Assembly (NCBI RefSeq): GCF_036370855.1
Contig: NC_088098.1
Coordinates: 32,925,981-32,989,980, forward strand
DNA from: Dromaius novaehollandiae
Lineage: Eukaryota > Chordata > Aves > Casuariiformes > Dromaiidae
Direction: 5' to 3'
DNA length: 64,000 bases
Position 1 is the first letter of the stretch, and every line of letters begins with the position of its first letter. The notes under the pieces were generated by a model. It was given only the letters and a program-made list of their open reading frames with translations, had not been told where the DNA came from and made no database searches. A program made the translations under genes and the position numbers. Positions 12,151 to 24,310 of the stretch are shown here, piece after piece.

Positions 12151-14435
12151 CATCATTGCCCCTCCAGGTTCAGTCATGATCTTCAGTGCTAAGCTGACTC
12201 CTCCTGATTCTGTCTCTTTACCTTGTCAATCGGGAAAAAAAAAAAGTTTCTAGACTAAATTCTTCCTTATTGGCAAACCAATGGCTGGGAGAATTAAAAC
12301 TGAAACACCCCATTTAGTTTTACAAGCCTATTGTCCCATCTTTAGAGTTCCCCAGCTAAATCCTGATTTTTCCCAACCCTTCTTAATGACCCCGTGCCTG
12401 TAGCATGTGAATTAATCTGTCTTTGAAACAGTGCAACTAGACATCACCATCTAGATTTAGGTCAATGCATGATTTATTAATTGGGACATTTATGAGCATA
12501 AGTTGATCTGTGATTTTTAGGCCCAGATACTTGATAGTATGTATAATCCTTGTGAGATTTATTAATGATATGCAAGATAAAGATAAAAATACAGCCTGTT
12601 ATCAGGAAGCCACTCTAAATCAGCTCCAAAATCATATCAATTGGAATGGCTCCCATAGTGCCGTAAAAAATTGAGCATTTTCACAGAAGAAACTGAGCTC
12701 ATTAGTGACACTTCAACACAGTAAAGTTCCTTACAAGACTTGAGGTATATGGTAATCCTCACTTCTAATTGACTTTCTCGGTAAGTGAAGAACTTCAGCT
12801 GGACAGACATCTACCTGTGTTTACACTCGTAGATATAGCTGGAGAAATGGTATCCTGTATGCCTTGACTTAGATGTATAATTGTACTGCACCCTTTTTAT
12901 GTCAGTAGGGAGAATGTCAAAAGGAACATTCACTTCGATGTTCAGGTAAAAATCAGATAAATGTTGGAATATTTGCAGACCAGACCCCAGCCACTAGACA
13001 TGAACAACCTGCAGAACTGACTGTTTGGTTGGATAATGGTGTTTCTCTTCTACGACTATAGGGTAAGTGTGTACTGTCTCTTCAGTTTTGGTTTTCTATT
13101 GCTGGAGAGACCCTCTCCAGATTTCACAGTATATATTCCTTGTAGACAATCTTTCTTCCTACCTTCCTCACATCTGGCTAGGACAAAGTGGCGACCCATC
13201 AAAAGATGTAAATAAGAACTGGAGAGTTAGTAGTTTTGGCAGTGAATTTTGTTTTTCTTTGTATTTTTGTTTCCCTTTTTGGGCTGCTGTCTGATACTAC
13301 AGCACAGGGTTCTCATTATTTGGGAGGGAATCAAAGACAGGCAGACAAATAGAAAGAGACAAGCAGTAAAGTGACTGCTTCTAATGGAGGAGGGGGTAAA
13401 GAAGATAGTATAAATCACAGTGTTTCTTTTCTGGTATCAGGGATTCTCACATTCATCATTTCAGGGATTCTCATATTCATCATTACCAATACAGTGAGCT
13501 GCAAATTTTATGAGAATTTGAACCATATCGTAATTCTGAAGGAGTGAGAAAGCTCTTGAAACAATGCACTATTGTCAGCTCACAACCTGAAGTAAAAGGG
13601 AGAGAAGAAGAGTCAATGACCAGGAATCATGTTCAGGAATGGGAAGGAAACAAGCAGATTAGGCAGGAGAAAAGCACATTCAAGATTATAAAGGAAGGAA
13701 GGAAAAGCTGTAGAAAAAGTGAGGCTATCTCTGAACCGATGGGACAGAGTTCTTAAATAAAAGGCAGAAGGAAACAGGATAGGGATTTATGGTCTTTGGT
13801 TTTCAAAATAGCAAAAACACCTATCCCACAGAGAAGAGGTATGGACTGAGTAGACACTTGCTAGCCACTGCTCTGTCAGGAAGCTCTCAAAACTACAAAT
13901 GCAACAGGGCACAGTGGCATGGACACATTATTTTCTTAAAGAGTAGGTTGCTAAAACATACTTTGGGCAGAAGAACAAGACTAGTCTTTTGGAGTGTTAC
14001 TTACTCATCACGGTTACTTACCCCAAAATTTGATTGGGATTAGCAAAACAATATAGAGCAAAATTCCCAGCCATTACTTGAAAAGCAGCTGTGGGACTGT
14101 GATGTTTATACAGCATGGGAGGTGCCCTATAGCTCACACCACAGAAAGCCTGCCAGATGTTTGCCTGTTTATGCATGCCTCACATCATGGCCCTTTGCAG
14201 TGTTTTGTGTGTAATGGAAGAAAAGCCTGCACAAGAGGAAGGCAAACAAAAGGAAAGAGTAATAGAAATGGACATTTTGAGCAATAGGAAAGGGAAAAGA
14301 TGTCAAGTTCATTTTGTCAGAAACCTTTTCTCTACACTAAGCTTCCCTGCATAAAAGATACAATAACATCACTTTTCTCTAATTAGGTTTCCTATGAAAA
14401 TAACAATGAAAGGTTTCTTTAAAAATTTGTGCGGT
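12151..14435. other. Non-genic DNA between two CR1 pieces
   Basis: No gene is recognised; all frames are short. The stretch includes an A11 run (12235-12245), a 24-bp tandem duplication (listed separately) and a purine-rich segment (about 13540-13780). If the CR1 pieces on both sides came from one insertion, this stretch would have to include later inserted DNA, but no second element could be identified. Confidence 0.45.
13437..13484. repeat. 24-bp tandem duplication, one mismatch
   Basis: The unit tcagggattctcacattcat plus catt (13437-13460) is repeated at 13461-13484 with a single c-to-t change. It looks like a recent slippage or unequal-exchange event in unique sequence. Confidence 0.9.
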
Positions 14436-14585
14436 CTTCATCCTTGGAGGTTTTCAAAATCAGCTTGGATAAAACTGAGCAACCTGGTCTGACCTCAGAG
14501 CTGACCCTGCTTTCAACAGGAGATTGCACTAGAGATGTCCTGAGGTTTCTTCCTGCCTGAATTATCCTATGATCCTGTGATCCTA
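14436..14585 (+). mobile_element. CR1 LINE 3' end
   Basis: This is the terminal part of a CR1 element on the plus strand. It shows ccttggaggttttcaaaatc (14440-14459), then cagcttggataaaactgagc and aacctggtctgacc. The middle, agagctgaccctgctttcaacaggag, is followed by an actagagatgtcctgaggtt block and the characteristic octamer-like tail atcctatgatcctgtgatcc (14564-14583). CR1 elements end in such short direct repeats instead of poly(A). Divergence is moderate and no coding part is included. Its left edge is truncated, the usual 5' truncation of CR1. Confidence 0.85.
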
Positions 14586-16439
14586 AAATGCTTTTTACAT
14601 CAGAACACTCATTTGCACGTCTGAAAGCCACCAAGGCAGCAGGCAGGTTCTCAGAAGTTTGTAAACATGTCATAGGCATGCATGCACTTTCTGCAGACTA
14701 TCAGTTATGACTGTGGATAGATGCAGGGCATAGAGGTTTAGTATGCTTTTAAGAACTTTTGAGTTCAAATCAAAAAGTATATTGAGCCTGTATCCAAACT
14801 ATCTTACCATGAGATGTCATTTCTGTGACACTTGCCAGAGTGCCAAATATCATCAAATCATGATTCCAGCTCACAAGAAGAGAGTGGGTTTCAGGGAGGA
14901 CAATCCGCTTAGAGGAGATATCACCCTCTTTATCCTGCATGGATGAGGCCTTCATGCAATAAATCTTGGACCAATATCTCCTATCTTGACAATGATCCTA
15001 TACGAGCAGGCTCTTGTAGTAGTAGGTTGCCATAATAGTGTTGCTGCAAAGTTCATCTTTGCGTTATTTTTTTCCACTTCATTGTGACCTTCTGGGATGG
15101 TGGATTCTTCTGTCAGCTAAGCCTACTTTCCACCGTTCAAGCAGCATAAGGAATATCTTTGATAACTGATGAGAATTATGCTTGTGCCAAGCAGCTCCCC
15201 ACTGGCCAAAAGACTGAAGGTAGAACTGTCTCCTCCCATACTGTTCAGTTAATGGATAGGAAGGAAAAGTTCACGGTAAGGAAGATGAAACAGTGCACAA
15301 AGTCAGCTGAGAAAGATGTACCTCAGGCATAACTGGAGATGCTCCGTGGGAACTGTTTCGCCAGCAATAGGAGGCACAAATAAAAAGCTGTAAACAGTCT
15401 CCTCACTGCACCTGAGTAAATATCACATGTAGATAAAACTCTGCTCCTGGTGTCCCTGTTCAGTTTGGTTGGCTCTTACCACACCGCTTTGGAATGGTTC
15501 GTATTTTTATTCCAAGTTCTTTCAGTGCTACCTTAAAATTTTCTGCACATGTGGAAGGGAATGTGAGAGATCATACAACAATGCAATAATTGGGAGCAAC
15601 AGGAACAGTTACTGACAAAACGATGTCCTTTCCCTGAATATTATGTTGCTATGAGTATTGACAGAAAAACAAGAAAACTTGCTGTGTACAAGATTCTGAT
15701 TTCCATTCAGGCAAGAAATTGATGCCCTTTAAAATCAACCATCATCCCCAACACTAGGGAAAATTCTCCCTATGCTGAACATGCAGCAGCTGGTGGGATG
15801 CTCAAATGTCATGCTTTCTCTGTGAGGACAAGACATTTTTGAAGAAAAACTATATGAAAAGTAAAATAAAGATGAGGAGGGGGTTGTGGCATGAAAGGTT
15901 TATGCTTCTTGAAGTTGTTTAGAGAATAGGGCTGTTCTTTCCATTTAAATTATGGCCATGGCAATTAAAAGCTATGAAGCATTTCACAAAAGATTAATTA
16001 GGGTGAACATGTATGAAAGGAGAGGTATACCACCTTCCTTGAAAAGACATATAAGTTGTATACAGACTCTTTCTTGTCTATTCCTTGCCATCTCAGTAGG
16101 ATTGTGGCAATGGTATAGAACTTCCTTACAATGGAATGGAGTGTCTGTATGGTTGTCTATAAATGTGTGACTCTTATTCTCTTCTTCCAAGAAAGTATAT
16201 TATGTAATATCACATATAGAAGAGTTTTGGAAAGACAAATACAGGGTACGGAGTTAAAAATTTTTAAAGTTGCACATATGGAGCACTAAATACAGATGGA
16301 TGTTGATTGTGAATCTATCTTCTACACCGGTTTTCAGACTTTGTATATTAACTTCCCAGAGTCGCCTTCATGTGTTTTAAATCCTGTCACATTAAACAAT
16401 TTCAGTTTCCTGGAGACTAATCTTTTTCTCTAGCTAATC

Positions 16440-16640
16440 TAAAATTTATATTAAACGTGAGTGTATCAAATAATGGCATGTATTTTGTTTGTTGCTCAGA
16501 TGTGATAATTGTTAATATCTTTAGCTGGTATTTTCCATTAACATAGATTAGATTACATCAGTTCACTTCATCTTGTGGACTGAGGAGATTAAACATTGCT
16601 GGGACAAATGAACCTTAATTGGAATCTCTTTGAACCTCAT
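16440..16640. other. Possible conserved non-coding element
   Basis: The segment is free of visible repeat sequence and dense in short motifs typical of vertebrate enhancers. These include several TAAT/ATTA homeodomain cores, a GATAATTG block (16504-16511) and TTAATTGGAAT near 16616. This is an impression from texture only, and nothing in the single sequence proves constraint. Confidence 0.2.
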
Positions 16641-17049
16641 TTCTTATGCTTTCTTGGAGGAAAACAGGGTAAAGTGTAGTGGTGATATAACAAAAGAATA
16701 ATTATGCTTTATTTGCTAAGCATTTAAGAAATTCAGTATTTTTTTCTCTTAATAATTAACAGGAAATCTGCCTTAATGCTTTTGGTTAAACAGCTGATTA
16801 ATGACAGTCCTGGAATCTAAAAGGCTTTGTCAGTCCACTACTTAGTGTGAGCAAATAGTGTCCATAGTTCACATGATGTGCTTCTGTCCTACAATAAAGG
16901 CTATGTGAAGACTTCAGGCTTCATGCTCATTCTACCCCTACCCTTTGCAATAAAGCTGACAGCAAAAGGTGTTAACAATGACGATTTTGAGATATGAACA
17001 CCCATCCAATAGAAATGAGTGAAAGAGTGAACAGATTTGTAAGATCCAC

Positions 17050-17065
17050 AAAAAAAAAAAAAAAA
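17050..17065. repeat. (A)16 homopolymer
   Basis: An uninterrupted run of 16 A. No AATAAA-type signal is seen just upstream, so a processed retrocopy is not supported. Confidence 0.9.
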
Positions 17066-18114
17066 TCCCCGTGAGATGGAAATCACCTTCTGATTCAGAG
17101 CCAGACTGCAAGGAGGTAGTCTACTTTGTAGTTGTTATTAGCTCCATAGTAAACTTCTCCAGCCCAGGAAAGGTTTATCAGAACTACACTTGGGACACAG
17201 AACTCTTCAAAAGAGCAAAATTCCTCTTCTCCTGTTCACAGTACTTTGTCCAAAAAGTACCGAGATCTCACTACCCACATCCGAGCCTCCTTACTGATTC
17301 TTATCTCTAGCACAAGAATGCTTTGAGGACCATCCCAGGTTTCCTAGAAATGTACAGAGCACCGTACAAAGAATAGCTACATGATACACTGTGGGGAAGG
17401 ACTTGTCTAGGTGGGATGGGGATTTCTGTTGGCTAAGCACACTGATCAGTTCTGTGTGTCTCTGGCGACAGTCAAAAGCAAGATCCACTGGAAAAGCTCT
17501 TGTTAACTATGCTCTGACCTTAATCATATAAAACTGTCTTTCAAAGAGGCTGCACCAGCTTTCAGGCATCCAAGAAGCATCTCTGTTATTAAGGGTAGCA
17601 TTTTTTTCTGTTGGATTGGCTACACGTTACTGAAGTGTACTCCATAGAAATATGACACCACCTAGACAGCACCCTAGAAGCAGGCCACAAACCCGAGGTG
17701 AATCGCGGCAAGGGAACTTCAGCACTCAGGTGCATGCTTACTTCTACAGTGCACATGGTGGTTTAGAACAGTGACTGCAAATTGTTTTTTTAACAGAAAT
17801 TCTTAAAACCTGCTGTATTGATATGTTACAAGGTTTTTAAGTGACTGCGTGTTTATTTTCTTTCAATTCCTAGGATGAGGAGACTGTTAATCTGCACTTG
17901 GTATGCTGTGCCTGATAAATTTTATAGATTGGATTGGGTAAGGGTTGGTTTCTTTGTCAGAGAATATCAATTTAAGTGTAAGCCTCTGTGCTTTCTAGTT
18001 GAGGGACGTAGGGTACTATTTAATTGGCTCATGTAGATTGCTTGCTGATTTTTGATACTTTAATAAAACCCTTTGGAGTTACTGTGGCTTCCCGTTTCCT
18101 AACAATTAAGTAGA

Positions 18115-18700
18115 CAACAAATGCTTTATATTAAAGCAGAACTTTATTAAACTCACAAATACACACAATAAGAAATTCCAGAGCACTGCAGTCCAACCTG
18201 CTGATTGCTAACAAGATGTAAAAGTGCTTTTTAAATTATCAAACCGATTTAATCTAAAAAGAGAAAAAAACAGAAGAAAAAAACAAAGTGCAAATTAAAA
18301 CTAAAGTACGACCTGTAAATAACATTTAAAAATTCTCTAAAGGTAAAAGGACCTCTGTTTTCTTCTCTGCACCTACCTTTTCTTTTTTTGCACAGTGTGG
18401 AGCCATACTGAACAGTATTCAGCACAGAGCTGAATAAGTAGGGAGTATTTTTGTCCCGTTCCTCCTGTAGTTGCTTAAGCTGTGCCTGCCCTAAAATATG
18501 TGAATGTGGCCAGTAAAGCACATATCTGGGTACTTGCTTGTACCCTAGCTGATGGATTACCCACACTGTGCAGCACCTTCCCTGATTCTCTTTGCTCACA
18601 TTTTGAAAATCTCTGAAGAACCCACAGCCAGAGAAAATCCAACCCATCTGTGAAAGCTGACATTTTATGATGTGGTATGGATAGAATGACTAACAAAATC
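18115..18700 (-). other. Weak candidate terminal exon or retrocopy (minus strand)
   Basis: A 132-codon minus-strand frame (18249-18647) is followed at 18143-18148 by a minus-strand AATAAA and then by T/G-rich sequence, the order expected for a transcript 3' end. The last 20 residues of the translation are a Phe/Leu-rich low-complexity run read from a poly(A)/GAA-rich tract. The rest shows no domain I recognise. There is no clear splice acceptor with a good pyrimidine tract. I think chance is more likely than a gene. A non-coding RNA 3' end is an alternative. Confidence 0.15.
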
Positions 18701-19779
18701 TCAGGCTGAGGTGGAAGTTAGCAGCATTTTATAGCACCTTTCAGCTGCAGCTGGCTATATAGGTACATTTACTCCATTTCAATGCAAAGCCACCCACCAG
18801 CTTGAGTTGGCTTATTTGCCCTCCCGGTACAGCAAGGGAGAGGTGCTGGTACAGGCATGGTAGTAACCACATGTCAGCTGTACCTGACCCTTAGCTGTGC
18901 CTCCAGAACACAGTGCAAAGGCTGGTTTACACGAACAGCCTTGACTTTTCTCTGGCATGGTGAAGGACCGCTGCTCCTGGGCAGTCAGACAGTGCAGCAC
19001 CGTAGCTTGTGAATACTTAGCCTTCCACAGGCAGGCCTGGAAGAAGGTTTGGCATATAAAGCTGACCATGTAGACAAATTATCACTAGGGTTGAGACTGT
19101 CTCTGAAGTGAGCAAAAGCCAAGTCCTGCACAAGGATGTGTAAGTGCACAGGTGTGCTGGATGATGTCCAGATCAGCTCATCTATATGCTCTGGTCCATT
19201 CCCTTCCTGTAGGCCATTGCTCCATAAGCCTGTCCAGGTTTCCATGCTACTGCTCTTCCCAGGCCCTGCAGAGAAGCTGCTCAGCAACATTTTTTGTATT
19301 ATCTCTGTGAAGCTTTCAATCTCAGCTTTTTACGTGGGCTTCTTGACAGGATGTCTGGCCCATCTGATCTCAAAGTGTCTGGAAAGGAAAAGAAGAATCC
19401 AGCCTTTTTCTTTTAAAGGAATGAAGTATTCTCCCCACATTATCAAATTGCATATACTACAATGAAGAGATGGGACTTTTCACAAGGATGGCAGGGTGGA
19501 GGTGCAAAACTGAATTCAGTTCAGCAGCCATCATTCAGTCTAAGTACACGTATCTGTAAGGATATCCGGAATGTAAGAATATATGGTCTGTGAGGTCATC
19601 TGATTAACGATTATCTGGCATATGAAATAAAGATGAGATAGTAAAGTAATAAAATAAACACACAGATACACAACTTTATAACAGAAGAGCAAGGGGAAAT
19701 GATAATCATGGGAAAGAGCAACTATGATATGGGATATTTCAGAAGAGCTATGGAACCATGTAAAGCTTATCAAAAGATG
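18701..19779. other. G+C-richer non-genic stretch
   Basis: The composition is clearly richer in G+C than the surroundings, from about 18700 to 19460. Frames of 85, 101 and 109 codons occur on both strands but overlap and show no motif. It precedes the LTR-type element at 19780 and could be an unrecognised internal part of it, but no gag, pol or env motif was seen. Confidence 0.35.
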
Positions 19780-20445
19780 ACGTAAGGGAATTGCAGGAAT
19801 GTGTGAAACTTACGAAATGTTTGAGGGAAGGAAAAATGCAGGAAAAGGGAGAGATAAAGGTGGATCAGGGAGGAACAAGCATTGTAAAATTGAAGTGGAA
19901 GGGGAAAAAAGGGGCTGATGGTGCGTAAGCTGACCGCTGGTCTTATTAAACTCTATTTCTAGCCATTTTCTGTGTGAGTTTGTTTTCTGTTCTGTGTGGG
20001 TGTGGGTAATTCACTGGCAAACTTCAATCAAGCTGGGTTAGTCAGTGAGTAGGAGGAGACCTGCATCAGGAATGACCTGAGGTCAGAGCTGGTGACTGGG
20101 TAAGAGGCCCAGTGTCCAAGCATGGATAGCCGACAGACTTAAAGTCCACACTAGTATTCAATGGACCTGCAGATGTGGGAGTGCCCAGAAACTGGGAGAG
20201 TGAAGGTGTGTATATGGCCCACTAATAACCTTCGATCCTGATCAGCCAGAGAGGAGGAAAGAGTTGGGCCGTCGGCGTTGTTCATGTTTATGTGTGTGTT
20301 TGTGTAGATGCTGGTAAAGGCACTGGTCTCTTGGCTGTGTGGCCAGCCATGTTTGTAGAGCATGTGTATTTGCCTCTTCAAAATACATGTTCAGCCTTGC
20401 TACTGGCTGCACCTGGACCTGGAAATAGGAACAGCAGCAGCCTTA
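19780..20445 (+). mobile_element. LTR-type element, copy A (partner 62240-63015)
   Basis: This segment aligns in order with 62240-63015. A taaggga..gcaggaatgtg block leads to ggtggatcagggaggaacaa (19859-19878, one mismatch to copy B), then a purine-rich run ending aaaaaggggc. Next comes a TTATTAAA signal (19943-19950), then tctatttctagc (19952-19963, identical in copy B). After a long T/G-rich part it ends with gcctgcacctgg-like and cagcagcc blocks near 20410-20442. The order purine-rich U3, TATA-like or A-rich box, and ATTAAA polyadenylation signal fits a retroviral LTR with adjoining sequence. No gag or pol reading frame remains. Family name and exact ends are not known to me. Confidence 0.6.
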
Positions 20446-21339
20446 ATTGGCAGAGAAGAGAAACACCGTGGGTCTTAAAGCCCTCACACACCTTGAGCCT
20501 TAGAGCTTCCCATAACACTACCAGAAGCTCACCTTTGAACTATAAGTTCTTCCGGAGGCCAGTTTTGCATGCATATACCAATGTAGCATCATGAAAAGGA
20601 TAAACCTGGCATTCTTGGTAATACTTAAACATGAATGTGAATCACCATGAGAAGAGTTCACAATCCGCAGCCAGGCTACCTAGCAGGGCCACAAACATTC
20701 TTTACAGGTGGCAAAGCCAGGCATCTCTCCCTGTAACAATTAGCTCATAGTAAAGAACTTAAATAGAAGTCCTTCCAACTCTGCCAAAAATATCAGGACT
20801 CCTTCCCTTCCCCCACAGAAGAAAAAGCAGTACAGTCTAGTTTAGTTAAACCTGTAAAGCATAAGTAGTCAATGAAAGGATTATTGCAAAGAAAACATGA
20901 TTTCTCTATTACGGAAAAAGATAGAGGTGAGCACAGCACAGAGGCAGATCCCAGGGTAGATTTCCAAAAAGCAGGGTTGCATAGTATATTATTGATGGGC
21001 ATAGAGCATAGCATGGCACAGCAACTCCTCCTGTCGTGTGGTCCCCACCACAGACTCCATTACACCTATTGCTGCTCAGATGTCTGAAAAGTAAATCAGC
21101 TCATGCTGCTGGGCAGATTACTTCTCATATTCATGTTATCTCATGGAAAGTTGGCTCAGGCATTTCTGCAGTCTGCTGTGTGGGTTCCCCAAAGTGGGCA
21201 CAGATCAGCACACTCTGCAATATTAAACTCCTTAGCTCACACTCTTTAAGTACTCTTAGGCATTCACACAGCATTTTGTGTTGTAAATGTGAATGAAACA
21301 CATTCAAACTCTAAGCCTACGAGCACCAATATTTCAAAC
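20446..21339. other. Non-genic DNA, nothing recognised
   Basis: Short overlapping frames only (up to 86 codons). No repeat was recognised apart from the tail of the preceding LTR-type element. Confidence 0.5.
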
Positions 21340-21505
21340 AAACTAGTTTGTGCACTTAGTGCTTGATCCACAGCCCACTAGAGACAATGGGAAGACTGCC
21401 ATTAACTTCACATCAGGCTCATAAAAAATGAGGCAGATAACTCCCATTAATGTTAATGAGAGTCATGTATATAAATCACCTAACCACTGATGGAGAAAGG
21501 AACCT
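21340..21505. mobile_element. Old palindromic MITE-like repeat, copy 1
   Basis: Phrases such as agacaatgggaagactgcca and actcccattaatgttaatga (21441-21460) resemble the old short palindromic repeats of birds, crocodilians and turtles built around mirrored copies of 'cccattgacttcaatggg'. The part from 21441 also aligns with 34193-34275 in this window (cattaa..ttaatg, then agt(c/t)at(g/a)tat, then ggagaaa(a/g)gg). It is strongly decayed, and no coding capacity is expected for such elements. Confidence 0.4.
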
Positions 21506-22529
21506 TTCTCTCTTCTGCTTTTTACACAGGTTTCACAGTCTGTGATGTTCACACTCCTCCTATAGTACTGTAAAGACAAAAGGTTTTCCAAGAGCCACGT
21601 CTTTCTAATGATTTGGCTTGCTGTCAACACAATTCAAGCTTCGTGTAGACAGAATACATTTAATCATACAGTCATGAAATAATTACATTTTAACATGGTA
21701 GTAAGCAAACTCAAAATTATAGTGAAAGCATTCCCTAGAAGGCAAATGACTACCTACTGAGAAAGTACACTAACTCCTGTTTTTCTTTTCAATTCACTTT
21801 AAAAAAAGAACAATTTTCTTAAACTTGCATTTTACTTAAGAAAGAGAATTATTTCCTTTTTTTCCCCCCTCTCACCCCATGAAAAGATGGGTTAGATTTC
21901 TTGCTTCCATCTATGATTGCTTCATGTTGCCTTATCATTATAGGAAATCCCTTGTCCTACCCTGAAGACATACATCTGCAGAATTATAGGTCATGTACAA
22001 CTGGTCCTATTTGCTTTAGCCTCACTGTGGGTGTGTCCTGAGTGGGCCAAATAAGATTAAACCACATGGATTATCACTGATTCTAGCCTAGTATGTCCGT
22101 CCTTAGGGAAGTTTTGTGGCTTAGAATATTTTTTATACTCATTATTTGTACACAAAATAGAGGTTTCAGATGTTCAGTGTTCTCTAACTCTCCCGTTTTC
22201 TTTGTGTAAATATAAATATGTAAACATTTTTAAATAAATAGAAATTAGTTCACTTTTTTAAATAGGAGGCAAACCTACAGTGTGGCATTAACTGTCTATT
22301 ACAACCTCACCAATATTTAATTTTGAGAGGAATTTTAATAGCATTTCAGAGGCTACATTTTTCTGTACATTTCAATAATGATAGATGGTATAGACATAGT
22401 GCAGGAAAAATGAGCTATCATTAACGCTTTGTCACCAGTAGGAGATACTGAGATTCCAGAAAGCATTGCAAATGGATTTTTAGTTTTCAGGACTAGACTG
22501 CAGCTGCTTTGCTCCACCAGGTTTAGTCT
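21506..22529. other. Non-genic AT-rich DNA, nothing recognised
   Basis: No frame of note. It contains a run of pyrimidines with c-tracts (about 21856-21877) and long A+T-rich stretches around 22200-22260. Confidence 0.5.
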
Positions 22530-22990
22530 TTCTTTGGCTGCTTATCCTTAACTCCTTAATGTGACACATTAATTATAGCCCCTCGTATGCTCATTCTTTC
22601 AGGTCCCCCTCTCTGGAAATGTTGCCACTCAAATAGCAAAGTGCAAGCTTTCCATCATTCTAATAGTTAAATAACGGTGAGGCTATGCAATTGAAACAGC
22701 ATGAAAGGTCACCTTGGCAATTCTCTGACCGGGAAAAAGTAGCTAAAGGCATCACAGCTCTTTATTGTGAATGAGCTGACTGAGTTTATGACTATGCAGG
22801 ATATTTTAATAATCGTCAATCTTGGCACAAAAGAGGGAAAGCCATTTTGGAATTGCTGCAGGTGATCAAATATATCAAATGTAAAGACAGTGTTTACGAA
22901 GTATGTATTTGACCATACTGAACAACAACTTGCTGTAAGGAGTATGAGCTGCCAACAAAGCCTTGGGAATGGCTGATACAGGCAGTAAGT
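22530..22990. other. Possible conserved non-coding element
   Basis: There is no repeat-derived texture and no reading frame. Motifs include ACATTAATTATAG (22567-22579, mirrored TAAT cores), AAGGTCA (22705-22711, nuclear-receptor half-site), CAATTATTG-type AT blocks and TTTATGACTATGCAGG. The sequence looks like vertebrate enhancer DNA, but this is only inference. Confidence 0.22.
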
Positions 22991-23999
22991 ATGAAATTTA
23001 AATCTGAGCAGAAGTCCATAAGAAGCCTAAGTCACCAGTGAGGTTCTAAGAAATCTCCATCTTCAAGATTTAAGGAGCACAGAAAAGGACCAGACACTTG
23101 CACTGGAGCTTTGCACAGGAAAAACTTTAATCCAAATACCTCTCCTAAATTGTCCTTTGCTATGTGTTTTATGGTAGAAGTAAGAGTAGGACTCGATTTC
23201 ACACGTTGTTCACCTGGAGGTGGGGCCAAAGGCCATATAATTCTCAATTGCAGCACAGCAATACTGTATCTGGTGAAACTGAAAAGAAGATTCGAAATTT
23301 TTTGTTACCTGCATTTTGCTGTTTTCTGAGTTCATGCTGTTTCATCTACCCTTTCACCTAGGTTTTCAAATGAACTGCAGCTTAATTATTTGAATTATAT
23401 AGCTAAAACACTTAAGAATAGATTCACCTAGAGAATAACTTCACTAAAGACAGTAGAGCTAACCCAAGCACAAACTGCCTTTTATTTCTTCTGTGCTTCC
23501 TTTCAAAATTGCTAAATGCCTTTGATCAGCTTAATGTGCTTATGTTAGATGCTTTAACAAAATGTGAGGTAGGATCCAAGCTATATGGACCTGGACAATA
23601 AACACTTTTAGCCATTGTTCACTCAAGCCCAGTTAAATCATTTCCTTAGCTCCCAGTCTTCTGGTGTACCTATATATCCTTCCAAAGACATAAAAATTAG
23701 GAAAATAACTGCTACTTTCCTAACCAAATCAGCAGGAACATTAAGTCCTGAATTTCAGAAATCATTGCATACATCAGTGCTTAAGGATCCACCTTTCAAG
23801 TAGCTATTAATTTTTTATATTAATATTACTACTGCAAAAATTTCCATATAATCAAATTTGAATCAAAGCATATTATGAATAAGGGAACACAATCTTATGG
23901 ACGTGAGCTGTAACTTCCTTCACTGAGCAAGGTTTAGCTGCCTGCCTGAGAGTAATTAAATCAGTACATCTTCAAGGCTATTTTACTACTTCATCATCT
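22991..23999. other. Non-genic DNA, nothing recognised
   Basis: Frames up to 74 codons on both strands, overlapping at 23032-23329. No motif or repeat recognised. Confidence 0.5.
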
Positions 24000-24310
24000 A
24001 GCTTCTACCCCTGGTACTGATGAAATGGAAAACGACGACATGCTAATGAAAGGCTTACAACCCAAACAGCATTTCCCTGCAGTGACTAAAAAGTCACCAA
24101 CTGATGACATGATTTTAACACGTGCCACCAGCAGCTGACAGGCTAATACATGTGTCGCACAAATGAATAAATTGTAATAGGATGAACAAACAAGAAGCTG
24201 GAAAATGCATCTTTTAAGTGCATTGTTTGTACTGGTGCAAAATAATAAATGTTAAACTTCCATCTAATAATAACTATTTACCCAGCAACTGTCAGAAAAA
24301 GCCTATAGAA
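24000..24310. other. Possible conserved non-coding element
   Basis: This repeat-free stretch packs several factor-type motifs. There is an E-box CAGCTG (24132-24137) overlapping TGACAG (24136-24141, TALE-homeodomain type), followed by GGCTAATACA. CATTTTCC/GGAAAATG-type and ATGCTAATGA blocks are also present. It resembles developmental enhancers. No comparison was possible. Confidence 0.2.

Larger units (their letters stand above)
14586..18114. other. Non-genic DNA, mostly unique
   Basis: No gene or RNA is recognised. Frames do not exceed 79 codons. There is an A16 run at 17050-17065. The sub-segment 16440-16640 is described separately as a possible conserved element. The 17.5-17.75 kb part is slightly G+C-richer without an identifiable element. 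Confidence 0.5.
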
